From NCBI GenBank assembly GCA_014898425.1, contig RCSZ01000007.1, positions 1,364,001 to 1,428,000 of the forward strand: a stretch of DNA of 64,000 nucleotides, given 5' to 3'. Source of the stretch: Botryotinia globosa. Its lineage: Eukaryota; Ascomycota; Leotiomycetes; Helotiales; Sclerotiniaceae. Each line of letters begins with the position of its first letter. The stretch's first letter is position 1. Below are positions 54,911 to 64,000 of the stretch, in pieces. Position numbers and translations under genes: made by a program. Below the pieces are notes generated by a model. It saw nothing but the letters and a program-made list of their open reading frames with translations. It ran no database searches and had not been told where the DNA came from.

Positions 54911-55427
54911 ACCATTTAATGAGGAACGACAAACAAGCGAGGATTGTCGATAGTTGAGAAGGAATTGGCAAAGTTGTAAGGAGGCAACCAATGGGCTCGT
55001 ATTCAGGGGCCAAATGGAGGAATTCACCAGTGGCGAAGGGATCACATTCATTTGAATTGAAGCTATCAAGTTTTTATTTCCTATCTTCTTGTTTTATGCT
55101 TTGATTATTTCTTTTTTTTTTGTTGTCTGGATTCGTCAAACGAATGCAGAAATGACTGTTATGAAATTTCCCTTCTCTTCTACTTTTTTTATTTCGAAAC
55201 CTTTCATATCGATTTTCTTGCCCAAATTGTCAAAATACCTACTAGTTAGCAATTTTCAATGTCTAAGCTTATTAGTAGTCAAGAGCAGACCCAATAAAGC
55301 GCAAGTGAATCAAACTCGGGTGATCTTATTCAAAAGAAATTCCAATAAATATGCTGATCACTCTTTTCTATACATTGCATAGGTAATCAGATGATTCAGC
55401 AACAAACTCCAACCTCCCTCCTTCAAG
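54911..55427. other. Convergent 3' intergenic region
   Basis: 517 bp between the stop of the plus-strand GTPase gene and the stop of the minus-strand monooxygenase gene. It presumably contains both 3' UTRs. No gene recognised. Confidence 0.6.
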
Positions 55428-57321
55428 CTATCGCATTCCCTCAATATCTCTCTCCACTCTCTCATCCTCCATTTTATTCTCCGCTAAGATTCCCCTCATA
55501 ATCGCTACCGCTCTTTCTCCCTCCCCAATCTCATCATATCCCCAAATCGTCTCCGCTATTCCCCTTACTTTCTCTGCTATAAGTGAAAGATTATCAGATA
55601 TAACGGGATCTTCCATATCAAGCATGCGACCATAGTAGTTAGCAGAAGATACCGCGGTTGTCGCGCGTGGTTGTCGGATCTGTGTGTATGCTGTGAAGAG
55701 GGCGCGGAGATTCGAGCTGGGCGTAGAAAAGTGAGAAGTGGTGGGCAGGTGCGAGAGAAGTTTTGTGAGGATGTATACGTCTTCGACTAGGTTGGGGTGG
55801 GGGTTAGTATGTTTTGTGTGGGGTAGGAAGGATAATGAAGTGTTTTTGGAGGGACCGAATATGGAGGATAGACTATCCTGGAGGGCGCATAAGAAGAATA
55901 GCTGGGAGAAAAAAAAGGAAACTTACTACCAAGACCAGCGCCCTGTCCGAAATGGGGAGCAGTGGTGTGAGCAGCATCGCCAATGAGCAGAATGGGTAGA
56001 GTGGGATGGTGAAAGGTCGGAGCGGGGGGATGGTAGAATGTTGCCCAGTAGGAGGGGGATTTGATGAGCTGTGATTGGAGAGTTAGTAAGTCTTTTATTA
56101 GAAATTAGAATTGAGATAAAAAGGGCAAACAAAACTGGGAAAATGAGATTCTATGAGATAGGAATGAATGTCATGTTTGAGATGTATGAGATGCGGTAGA
56201 GATGGAGAAGACATTCTCATCGAGAGATACATAAAGGACTTGAGGTAGTTTGATGAATCGAATGTAGCCGAAAAATACAACGGCTATGGGTGAAATCCAC
56301 AAAATGAACATCGCAAAGAAGATAAACCGAAAAGAGGCATCCCAAATAAGCAAATAAAAAAATCCGAACAACATTCACTTACCCTCATAATCCCCTCCAC
56401 ATTATCCCCCCACCTCCCATCCAAATAATCTCTCTCCAGCTCCTCCCCCACATTCTCTCTCACCCAACCCCCCTCCCAAACCCCCTCCTCCCGATTCGCA
56501 AACGCAACAATATTCATACTCTTCCCTCCCTCCACTGGAAACGAAACCACATGTCCGCCATGTCCCAAATAAAAAATCCTCTGATCCGCTTTTTCTCCTA
56601 TCCTCGCTCTCGCCTCTTCCATCGGTATTAGTCCCCTATATGCTATTTTCCCCGTAAAACGCGCTTTGAGCGCTTCGGCGTTGGAAGTCGGCGTGAGTAC
56701 TATATCCCGACAGAGAGATCTGACGCCATCGGCGCCGATTACTAGGTCGGTGGTTGAGGTTGTGCCGTCTTGGAACTCTAGGGTTACTTTAGAATTTGGA
56801 TGATTTGAATCAGAATCAGAAGATGCGATCCCCGTCAAGCGTTTCCCAAACCTAACATCGCACGAAGAAGGAAGAAGTTTGATCAGAATATCCATCAAAG
56901 ATCTTCGATGCGCGGTACTTTGACCCTCTCTCCCCTCTTTCATCCGTACCTGTGCGATTCGTTTTCCTTCCCATTTCTCATCAGCTATTCCTTGTGAATT
57001 TCCGACTTTGTCACCGACTACAAAATCCCACCACACCTCATCTTCGCCCCAGTTTGCAATTGCTTTATAATTTTCCCAGAACTCGGGATGGAGAAGTTTC
57101 ATAATTCGGTGACCGCTAGCGCCAAATCCAATGCCGGCGCCGATCTCGGAATAGTGCTGGTGTGATTCGTAGATAGTATACTGGAGGTGAGAACGCTGGT
57201 GCAGTGAGAGGGCGGAGATAGAAAGTGCGAGGGTGAGTCCTGTAAGGCCGGCTCCGATTATAGCGATTTGAAGGGGCTCGCTTGGTTCGTGAGCCGGCGG
57301 AGCCGTGGTAGAGCTTACCAT
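55428..57321 (-). CDS. FAD-dependent monooxygenase, salicylate-hydroxylase-like
   Basis: Three exons on the minus strand: 57321-56383, 56068-55930, 55786-55428; 478 residues. It belongs to the flavoprotein aromatic hydroxylase family (FAD_binding_3), which uses NAD(P)H and O2. Visible motifs: GxGxxG at residues 23-28 (IIGAGLTGLTLA) for the FAD ADP moiety; VIGADGVRS (DG motif) near residue 205; GDAAHTTAPHFGQGAGL (GD motif, riboflavin binding) from about residue 343, spliced directly into VEDVYILTKLL. Intron 2 has a perfect ACTAAC branch point. I start at 57321 because it places the FAD motif about 20 residues in; an in-frame ATG at 57375 would add 18 residues. No membrane helix or signal peptide. 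Intron 1 is long (314 bp). Substrate unknown. Confidence 0.85.
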
Positions 57322-58126
57322 GATCGCTGGAAGAATTATTGCCGCTGGGGGATGAGACTTTGATCTCAGATGCAATCAATGAAAGTAAAAAGGAACATAA
57401 AGTGAGATGGTGACGTTATAATATTAAGTATCCGGGACTGGAATGCTGATAAGGCGGTGAATGAAGATGGTGAAGTGCTATAAAGAGGTAGTTAAACTAG
57501 ACACGGACTCTTAAACATGAATAATACTCGCGTTCTGGTACACACTCCGCAGATTTGTTACTTCAGACAACAATTCAAGGTGATTTCAATGTATTCAAAG
57601 AACATCGTAGCTGAGTGATATTATATAGCATTAGACACAAAGATACACTAGAAACCCCACTGCAACACTTGGCCGTATAGAAAGGAAGCAAAATATATGT
57701 TTCAAATCTTCGTAATTGTAACCAAGAAAGAGCGAATGAGCTTTAGAGACAGTTCCGATGGTTACATGACATTGAGTACGTCGAGTAACCTCGGAAGTAA
57801 ATACGAAACCGTAGATCTCAAGGGTCTAGCAACTTCCGAAGTAGAGTGAGACCTATGTGGGACGTAGAAAACTCCATTTATCGAGCTCAAAGAAAAGCAC
57901 CTGATTAATAGATTGTCCTTCAATAACACCTTGTACTAACTAGGTACCTGGAGATGGGAATGACGCTCTGACGCGCTCCCACTACTAAGCGAACAATCCC
58001 TTCTATGAATGTTACCGAGCCGTGAACCTTATCAAAGACTTCGACTCTACAAAGCCCTTCCACTATAAGTTTTATAATATCACCTGCTACTTCGTTACCG
58101 CTGATTATCTTGCACAAATAATGCAA
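57322..58126. other. Intergenic region
   Basis: About 800 bp between the monooxygenase start and the transporter 3' end, both on the minus strand. It should include the monooxygenase promoter. No gene recognised. Confidence 0.5.
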
Positions 58127-59776
58127 TTAATAATTATATCTGAAAGAAGGGTGCATATCTCCAAGCGTGTCGGCATCCTCTCTCTCTAACAAATAATCCC
58201 TTTTACCAGCTTCTCTAGCCCTATTCTCCATCTACAAAAGGAATGCATAGATAATTAAGAGAAATGCAGCACAACAAGTCATCCACACAATGGTTGTATA
58301 TCCCAAGACGAAAGATGGTGCCTTGGTACTTGCAAAGCAAAGAGTTGAAGCTACACCCCCCAAATTCCCGATGCTGACCTGAATTGCTATTGCAATTCCC
58401 GTCTTGTAAGTTCCAGCAACGTTGTTTGGTAGAATTGTCCATATTATTGGTACAGCAATGTAGATTCCACAAGCCAGAAGATAGACGGCTCCATATCTAG
58501 TATGCGCATTGACATGATCTTCATTAAGTAAGATTACAGCACCAGCTATGATCATAACGTACCTATCCAAAGAGAGCGAATGCTGTACGATGTTTGTAAT
58601 AATCTGATAAAAATGAAGCTACCAATGAAGATACCGCCGCTGCAACAAAAACTGGAATATAGAGAGCCTGTACGTAGCGAGGATCCTGATGAGTAGAGAT
58701 GCCAGTAACAATAGTTGGTGTAAATATCCCGACGCTAGCAGACGTCATAATTGTAAATGCGAGAAGAATGCCACTAAGATTTATTAGTTTAGAGCCGAAG
58801 GCGAAGTTGGGTAGATCGTTTACGCTACATATATCTTCCAGTCCTTCAAAACGGCAATTAATCTGTGTATGTCTACCTTCTCACCCTTCGGTTCAACAAC
58901 CCCTCCTTGCTTGATTGCATCAGCGAGAAACGTCTTTTCATCGTCGGACATCCATTTTGCCTGATGCGGCCACTTTGGCATAAATGGGTAGGCAACAACC
59001 GCCACTGCGACAGTAATGCACCCTTCGATGATGAAGATCCATCTCCAGCCATTATACCCATTGGAAGTATTGATACCAGCAATAGCAAATGCAAGTAGTC
59101 CAGCAAATGCAAGTAGTCCAGCAAATGCAGTTCCAAGGGCATTGCCAAGCATCAACATACTCAATCTCCATTGCATTTCATACCGAGGATAGTATTGACT
59201 CAGGATAAAGACACTTCCTATAATTGTGTTAGTGTTTTCACTAGATTGATGGCTGTCAAAAATACCTGGTATGAGTCCTGTTTCGAATAACCCCACAAAA
59301 AAACGCATGGCATAGAACCCCGCAAGATTTGTGACAAGCCCCTCTCCAACAGCTACGATTCCTATATAATGCTAGTTATGCCAAGGAATGATTAGGAAGA
59401 GATTGCAACCTAGAAGGAAGGTTTCGCCAGTAATGACGTTTCGTGGTGTGCTAGCTTTTAGTAATGCGTTGCAAGGAATGTCGAAGACAATAAAACAAAT
59501 GACGACGATAAGGAGAGCTATGTTGAGATCGTTTCCTTGCATATGAAGATCCTCCTGAATGCAGAAGATGTTTGCGCTTCCGATGTTGCCTCGATCAACG
59601 ACAGCGACCATCCAAAGAGTAAACAAAGCTGGCAAAACATGACGGTCAATCTTCCAGATCAATTTTCGATATTCTTGTGGAGAAAGCGATTTGGGAGTCG
59701 GCGGCGATGAAGAGGATATTTCAGAAACTCCTTGGTTCACATTATCCCCATTAATAAGTTCCGATTCCTTTTCCAT
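58127..59776 (-). pseudogene. MFS transporter (anion:cation symporter family), two lesions
   Basis: Exons on the minus strand: 59776-59410, 59361-59266, 59217-58824, 58773-58127. The N-terminal KIDRHVLPALFTLW, DRGNIGSANI and NIALLIVVICFIVFDIPCNALL are typical of the ACS (Dal5/allantoate-permease-like) branch of fungal MFS proteins. Later hydrophobic segments, MRFFVGLFETGLIPG and WRWIFIIEG agree with 12 membrane helices. Lesion 1 is a 4-bp insertion at about 58561-58565 that shifts frame after TAFALFG. Lesion 2 is a TAG (58232-58234) where the frame otherwise continues through MENRAREAG to a natural stop at 58127. Discounting the 4 bp, the length is 499 residues, normal for the family. A tandem 18-bp duplication near 59090 repeats FAGLLA. 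A sequencing or assembly error for lesion 1 cannot be excluded. Confidence 0.8.
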
Positions 59777-60384
59777 TGTTATATATGTTTGGTATTCCGT
59801 GAAAGATGGCGGGTGCCTGTTGAGAACCAAGATCGAAACGAAGGACGAAAAACAGAAAGAATTGGGCAAGTGCTAAGTGGATTTGGTAGGATAAATGGAC
59901 TGAAAATCGCAGGCTTTAGCAATAACTAGGTTCCCGAACGGAGAAAACTTGTCAATCCTTGATAAAACAAGCTGTAACGTGCTTGCTAACAAATATGTTG
60001 CGTAGATAAAAGGGTTTATTGAGATCAAAATCGCGGATAAGTCAAAAATTCAAACCATTTTAACTTCTACTTGAAGCTGTCAAAATTGCACGCAAGAGTT
60101 TTGTCTGAATTGAAAATTCGAAAGCAGAGATTTTTTGGGAAATACTCAAGATTTCTGCATCCCAAGTATAGTTGGCGATCCCGTTTTGAGTATAGCCAAA
60201 AGCATCAACTTCTTTCGATAGCATACCTTCACTGGAAGGAGTCTCCCTATATATCTGCATGACATAATCTCACCGTCACTGAAACTTATCAAAAGATATA
60301 TTTCTATTTAGAAATGATTGATTGTGCAAATAGTCTCACCACCCATTATAGATATGAGATGGTGATCAAAAATTATGTGATTCT
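59777..60384. other. Intergenic region upstream of transporter
   Basis: It should contain the promoter of the minus-strand transporter gene. A minus-strand open stretch (60060-60260) has plausible amino-acid composition but no recognisable domain, so I do not call it. Confidence 0.4.
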
Positions 60385-60543
60385 TGGAACAGAAAGGACC
60401 AGAGCATATCAGCGGGAGATGCGGCTGCTGTTTCACCGGAATTCGAATCTGAACTGTTGTCCCTCTCGGACCAGCCAGCATTCAACCGTGTTTATAGTTC
60501 GTATGGAACTTCGGAAAATTTGAGCTTGGATAAAAGTTGTTGA
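60385..60543 (+). pseudogene. Coding-like fragment of unknown gene (a)
   Basis: An open stretch of about 50 codons ending in TGA at 60541-60543. It is acidic and Ser-rich with normal codon use (SISAGDAAAVSPEFESELL, then SLSDQPAFNRVYSSYG). It looks like real protein rather than random translation, but no domain is recognised and no neighbouring exon joins convincingly. It may be an exon of an uncalled plus-strand gene, or a relic. Confidence 0.35.
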
Positions 60544-61215
60544 ATACGATACAGAAATAAATGATCGAGGTGGTTGTCTGATGAAAGCTTCGCTCTAACA
60601 TCATTCCATATCAAACTTCCGAAGTCGTCGCTGTATGTCCAAGGATTATTCAAGTGATAGATCAGATCGTCACTTTAGTACAGATTCCGTACAATATACT
60701 TTGCCAACATGTGAAACATTACCTACCCTCAAGCTACCGATCAATAGCTTTGACGTCAATCTATCTTTCGCGGAAACTTTTTGTAGGCAGTGGATTATAT
60801 TTTTGAGAGGTGTGAGATTAGCCTTCAAATGCGGCTCATTTTCTTACTAAGTAGTGCCCTGGGTGTGTGATTAGTTGGCGAGTATTTGTATAGGAAAGCT
60901 TTTGGATCTTGGCGACGACAACACGCGTCCAACCGCGAATTTGGTCTTGAACATGATAAGTCTTTTGACGAACAGTCCGATATGCTGATACAAACTCATT
61001 CGAACGAGATCTTGATGTGTAATAAATTATCTTCCTTTCCTGACAGAATCGCTTATGATATATGTAGATCTCGAACTAGACAACAAGACTAGTCATGTAT
61101 TTCTCTTGTTAGAATTATCATAATCACCCAATGAATCTCATCAAAGGGGGATATATGATCACCAATATTTCTCCCGCTCTCGTCTGTAAATTTCTCTTCT
61201 TTTTGAATTATATGA
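60544..61215. other. Unassigned stretch between coding-like fragments
   Basis: About 670 bp with several short plus-strand frames, none with a recognisable motif. It could be introns or decayed exons of the gene that the flanking fragments come from. Confidence 0.35.
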
Positions 61216-61413
61216 ATACCTTCCGCTTCTCGAGAAGAACTGGAAAGATATATCCGCGCCTTATCGGTAAATCACAAGAAGTGTTCAAACACCAATGCTC
61301 ACGCTTCGTACTTTCACAAGTACATAATGCAAGAAGTGAATTCATCTATTTTGCTCGAGAAAAGAGCCACGATGGCCCGAGAACAAATTGTACAGCTTCA
61401 AGAAATTCAATGA
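61216..61413 (+). pseudogene. Coding-like fragment of unknown gene (b)
   Basis: 65 codons ending in TGA (61411-61413): IPSASREELERYIRALSV onward, helical, ending LLEKRATMAREQIVQLQEIQ, which looks like a coiled coil. An upstream TGA (61213-61215) means it needs a splice acceptor or is a broken end. Same strand as fragment (a), possibly the same gene. No family recognised. Confidence 0.35.
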
Positions 61414-62358
61414 GCTACGATTCAGCGGACTTTATGGCTCATGAAGTATGATCCCGTGCCTGCTCGTGAAACTCTAAATATGATGACTTTTCCTTCAAAG
61501 TCTTATTGATAGCTCCTCTTTCGTTTTCGGCAATATAATCTACAAATCTCCTCAGTTTCAGCAAATCTCAAATGCCATCCAATAAGAAAGTCAGCCTATC
61601 CAAGTGTAGCCTAGCTTGACCAGCTACCACAATACTTTTGTTGTTTATCATCATTGTTGCTATCAAGTTTCGCCTCGCATAGCAATATAAATGGTAGAAG
61701 CAAGTGTAGAGAGGAATGTCAATTGCTCTTGTAGATATTCCACAAACGGTCATCCACATATGCATATCCGGGTGAATGGAACTACACATACGGGTCTTTA
61801 AGATCTCTCAAGAAATCATACGCTGCACTGTTTCGTGTCTTACAACCATGGTTCAGAAGCATTTGATGATTCATCAATAATCAATCGATGAGGAATTTCT
61901 GTCGAGGCACTTCATCATGATGTCGTTATCCTCGATCTTGTACAAGTTCGAGGTATACCACATTATAAAATATCTTCAAAAGAAAATAATCATCAATCCG
62001 TAGCAATCACTAATAACCAAATCAATCAATCAATACTTCTACCCTCAAGACACAAATGTTCCTTCTGATTTCTAATTTCTAATTTCTAATCCCAATTTTC
62101 AATTCTCAATTTCCAATTTCAACTTTATTCATATCCAGTAACACAACAAAGCACTAATCAAGTAATCGAGTAATGCATCCAGTAATCTAAAAATCACACC
62201 CTCCACCTCCCCCCTTTCGTTCCTCCCCAACACCCCAACTCCAATCCAACAAACTCTCTAACAAAAAAAACATACTGTCTTCTTGAATTCCAACCCAACC
62301 CATCATTATCCAGCCCATGACCTAAAGCAAACTATTATCCCCCCTTTCCCCTCTTCTT
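61414..62358. other. Intergenic region
   Basis: About 950 bp with no recognised gene. It contains a short TTTCTAA-type tandem near 62060-62100 (four units) and CT-rich sequence before the 3' end of the minus-strand gene. Confidence 0.45.
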
Positions 62359-62411
62359 CATCCTCCTCCATCTTCATCCTCCTCCATCTTCATCCTCCTC
62401 CATCTTCATCC
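62359..62411. repeat. 16-bp tandem repeat at the 3' end of the hypothetical gene
   Basis: Just over three copies of CATCCTCCTCCATCTT. Because 16 is not a multiple of 3, each unit gained or lost would move the reading frame and the stop of the gene at 62374. Confidence 0.85.
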
Positions 62412-63957
62412 TCCCCCCTCTCATCCCCCCCCTCTCCAACCTCTCCAACCCCTCCCAACTCAACCCTCCCTGACAATTCGTCCTCAAAACCAAATCCTCT
62501 CCCTTATCCATATGTACCACAATTGTAACACCCTTAACTCCACTCACCCCTTTTACTCCCTCTACTCCCTCTACTCCCTCTACTCCCTCTACTCCCTCTA
62601 CTCCCTCTACTCCCTCTACCCCTAAAGCGTAATCTATATTTCTATTTATCAATCCACAATCTATACTCCTCCTATCAACCCTGTCGACCCCCAAAACTCT
62701 CCTTTTCCAAATACAATCATGCATCTCCCCATCTTCACTTTCCCCACCCCCCTCCCCCTCCTCCTCCACAATCGACCCCATAACCCCCTTCAAACCATTT
62801 CCCCTCCCCCGCTCACTCCCACTCGACAACCACCTCGTCTGCGCATCAAAATATGCCCCCGCACTAACCGGTGTTAGCATTTCACTCGCCCCTGCACCCC
62901 CACCATCCCCCACCACCTCCAGCCTCCTCACCCCCCTCCTACTCTCCGACCTCCTATCCTCCCACCCCCTCACCCTATTCCCCACCTCTTCCTCTTCCTC
63001 TTCCCGCTCCCCCCTCACCCTCCGCTCCATCCAATCCGCCTGTCCACAAACCCCCGAAGTCTCGCAATCCATCCAACGTCTCGCCACTTTCCGCAACGGC
63101 AATGTCAACCTCTCTTTCCAAACAAGACAATTTTTAGAAAAATCAACCACTTCTCCATCTCGCCACGGATTGGATGCAAAATCCCCCGGAGAAGAGTGGG
63201 TAGGAAAGCGAGTATTAGATTGAGCGGGTGCAACGGATTGATCTTTCGAGCCATCACTCGACGATAATCTATTTGGATCTCCGATGATTTTCGCGCCCGC
63301 ATTTTCCGAAGCGAGGTTGAAAGATTCCTTCATCGGGAATGGAATATCTTTCGGGCTGATGGATGTCAGCGGCCAAGATGAAGGCGTTCGAGCCCTCGAT
63401 AACGAATCGCCCGCTTGTTCAAGAGGAATCGATGGACTATGCTTCGTAAGATGAAGAGTCCCCGACAGCGTACGAGTCGGGCTATCGAATCTTCGCAGCG
63501 GGGAAGCTTCATCCGGACTCCCCAACCATTCCGAGACACTATCAAACTTCAGGAGCGTTGCACGATCATACGTTTGCGAGCGAGACAGTATATAAGATTT
63601 CCTTTGCTGCGTGGAGCCTCGACCTGCATTCTGCGAACCGAACGCATCGTGGAGGGAAATCTTGGCCGGACTACGATGAAGATGGATCATGGCTTTATGA
63701 ATTCCATTCGTGCAACAGCGAACACTATGCACGGTGCTCCGACACGCCGAGCACTCACAATCATCCAGACAGTGTTGGCAATCCCCCACGATACCCGAGC
63801 TGACCGGACTGCGATCGCAGGGCCCGTGACCGGTCCGCGGATACCCTCGACATTCTACATAATCCGATCCATATCTCGACGAACGATTTCCTCGCTTCGA
63901 ATCATTGAGAAAGGGATAATAAGTATCTAGGAGTTTCGAGTTTTCCATATCATCCAT
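62374..63957 (-). CDS. Hypothetical low-complexity protein with a Gly-Val-Glu repeat
   Basis: A single open frame of 527 codons on the minus strand, starting at ATG 63957 (a second ATG nine bases in gives MENSKLL). Length and normal composition make chance unlikely. The first 90 residues are Cys-rich (VGDCQHCLDDCECSACRS and RCC), which might bind metal, but no named domain is evident. The middle is Ser/Pro-rich and looks disordered (SPDEASPLRRFDSPTRTLSG), with possible phosphorylation sites. Then come Glu- and Gly-rich runs, seven GVE triplets from a 9-bp DNA repeat, and a short ordered-looking end, VTIVVHMDKGEDLVLRTN. Extra exons beyond the window are possible. The gene is otherwise unrecognised. 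Confidence 0.6.
   Translation of the reverse strand: MDDMENSKLLDTYYPFLNDSKRGNRSSRYGSDYVECRGYPRTGHGPCDRSPVSSGIVGDCQHCLDDCECSACRSTVHSVRCCTNGIHKAMIHLHRSPAKISLHDAFGSQNAGRGSTQQRKSYILSRSQTYDRATLLKFDSVSEWLGSPDEASPLRRFDSPTRTLSGTLHLTKHSPSIPLEQAGDSLSRARTPSSWPLTSISPKDIPFPMKESFNLASENAGAKIIGDPNRLSSSDGSKDQSVAPAQSNTRFPTHSSPGDFASNPWRDGEVVDFSKNCLVWKERLTLPLRKVARRWMDCETSGVCGQADWMERRVRGEREEEEEEVGNRVRGWEDRRSESRRGVRRLEVVGDGGGAGASEMLTPVSAGAYFDAQTRWLSSGSERGRGNGLKGVMGSIVEEEGEGGGESEDGEMHDCIWKRRVLGVDRVDRRSIDCGLINRNIDYALGVEGVEGVEGVEGVEGVEGVEGVKGVSGVKGVTIVVHMDKGEDLVLRTNCQGGLSWEGLERLERGGMRGGRMKMEEDEDGGG
62553..62620. repeat. 9-bp coding minisatellite
   Basis: Seven to eight tandem copies of TACTCCCTC (plus strand), read on the minus strand as Glu-Gly-Val repeats inside the hypothetical protein. 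The unit is a multiple of 3, so copy changes keep frame. Confidence 0.9.
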
Positions 63958-64000
63958 GGTAAAACTAGGTTGTACTGGTTGATACGTCGACCCATTGAAC
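63958..64000. other. Window edge, upstream of the hypothetical gene
   Basis: 43 bp; too short to interpret. Confidence 0.5.

Noticed and set aside
63415..63930. Plus-strand 171-codon open frame
   Set aside because: It overlaps the 527-codon minus-strand frame completely and has shuffled-looking composition. Taken as a shadow.

Overview
This window looks like the nuclear genome of a filamentous ascomycete (Pezizomycotina; a leotiomycete would fit, but I cannot prove it). Three things point there: short introns of about 48-75 bp with GT...AG ends and CTAAC/CTTAC-type branch points; a sharp split between an extremely AT-rich block (1 to about 46.9 kb) and a block of normal composition (about 48.1-64 kb); and sequence differences in the AT-rich block that are almost purely C-to-T and G-to-A, the mark of repeat-induced point mutation (RIP).

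AT-rich block. It is a graveyard of nested transposons, and most borders can be set from target-site duplications (TSDs). A minus-strand Ty3/Gypsy element (3694-12989) lies in tandem with a second, cut-off unit (1-3933), sharing one LTR. A minus-strand Ty1/Copia element (16001-36808, TSD GTAAT) was later split by a 5.9-kb LTR element (17060-22973, TSD AAAAG), a foldback TA-target MITE (24067-24573), a plus-strand Copia element A (27336-34138, TSD TGAAT), and a GC-headed dispersed repeat (34676-35815) lying inside a SINE-like unit. To the right are a solo Copia LTR (37486-38140, TSD AAAAG), an inverted Copia copy B (39030-45902, TSD GTGAA) and a solo Gypsy LTR (46475-46715).

Boundary (46.9-48.15 kb). 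It holds two short hAT-like MITEs with perfect 8-bp TSDs (47114-47505 and 47562-47802). The second sits inside the terminal inverted repeat of a third small element (47549-48146).

Gene block. The first gene inside it (49850-54910, plus) is the most unusual object in the window. It encodes a guanylate-binding-protein (GBP)-like large GTPase with a GBP-like helical middle, continuing in one reading frame over many exons into an aerolysin-like beta-pore-forming module. It is followed by a convergent FAD-dependent monooxygenase (55428-57321, minus), an MFS transporter of the anion:cation symporter type carrying two lesions (58127-59776, minus), a 2.6-kb stretch with coding-like fragments, and a large low-complexity hypothetical protein (62374-63957, minus). 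I see no operon-like logic. The oxygenase and transporter genes are neighbours on the same strand and might once have served one catabolic function, but that is inference. No rRNA, convincing tRNA or CRISPR array was seen.
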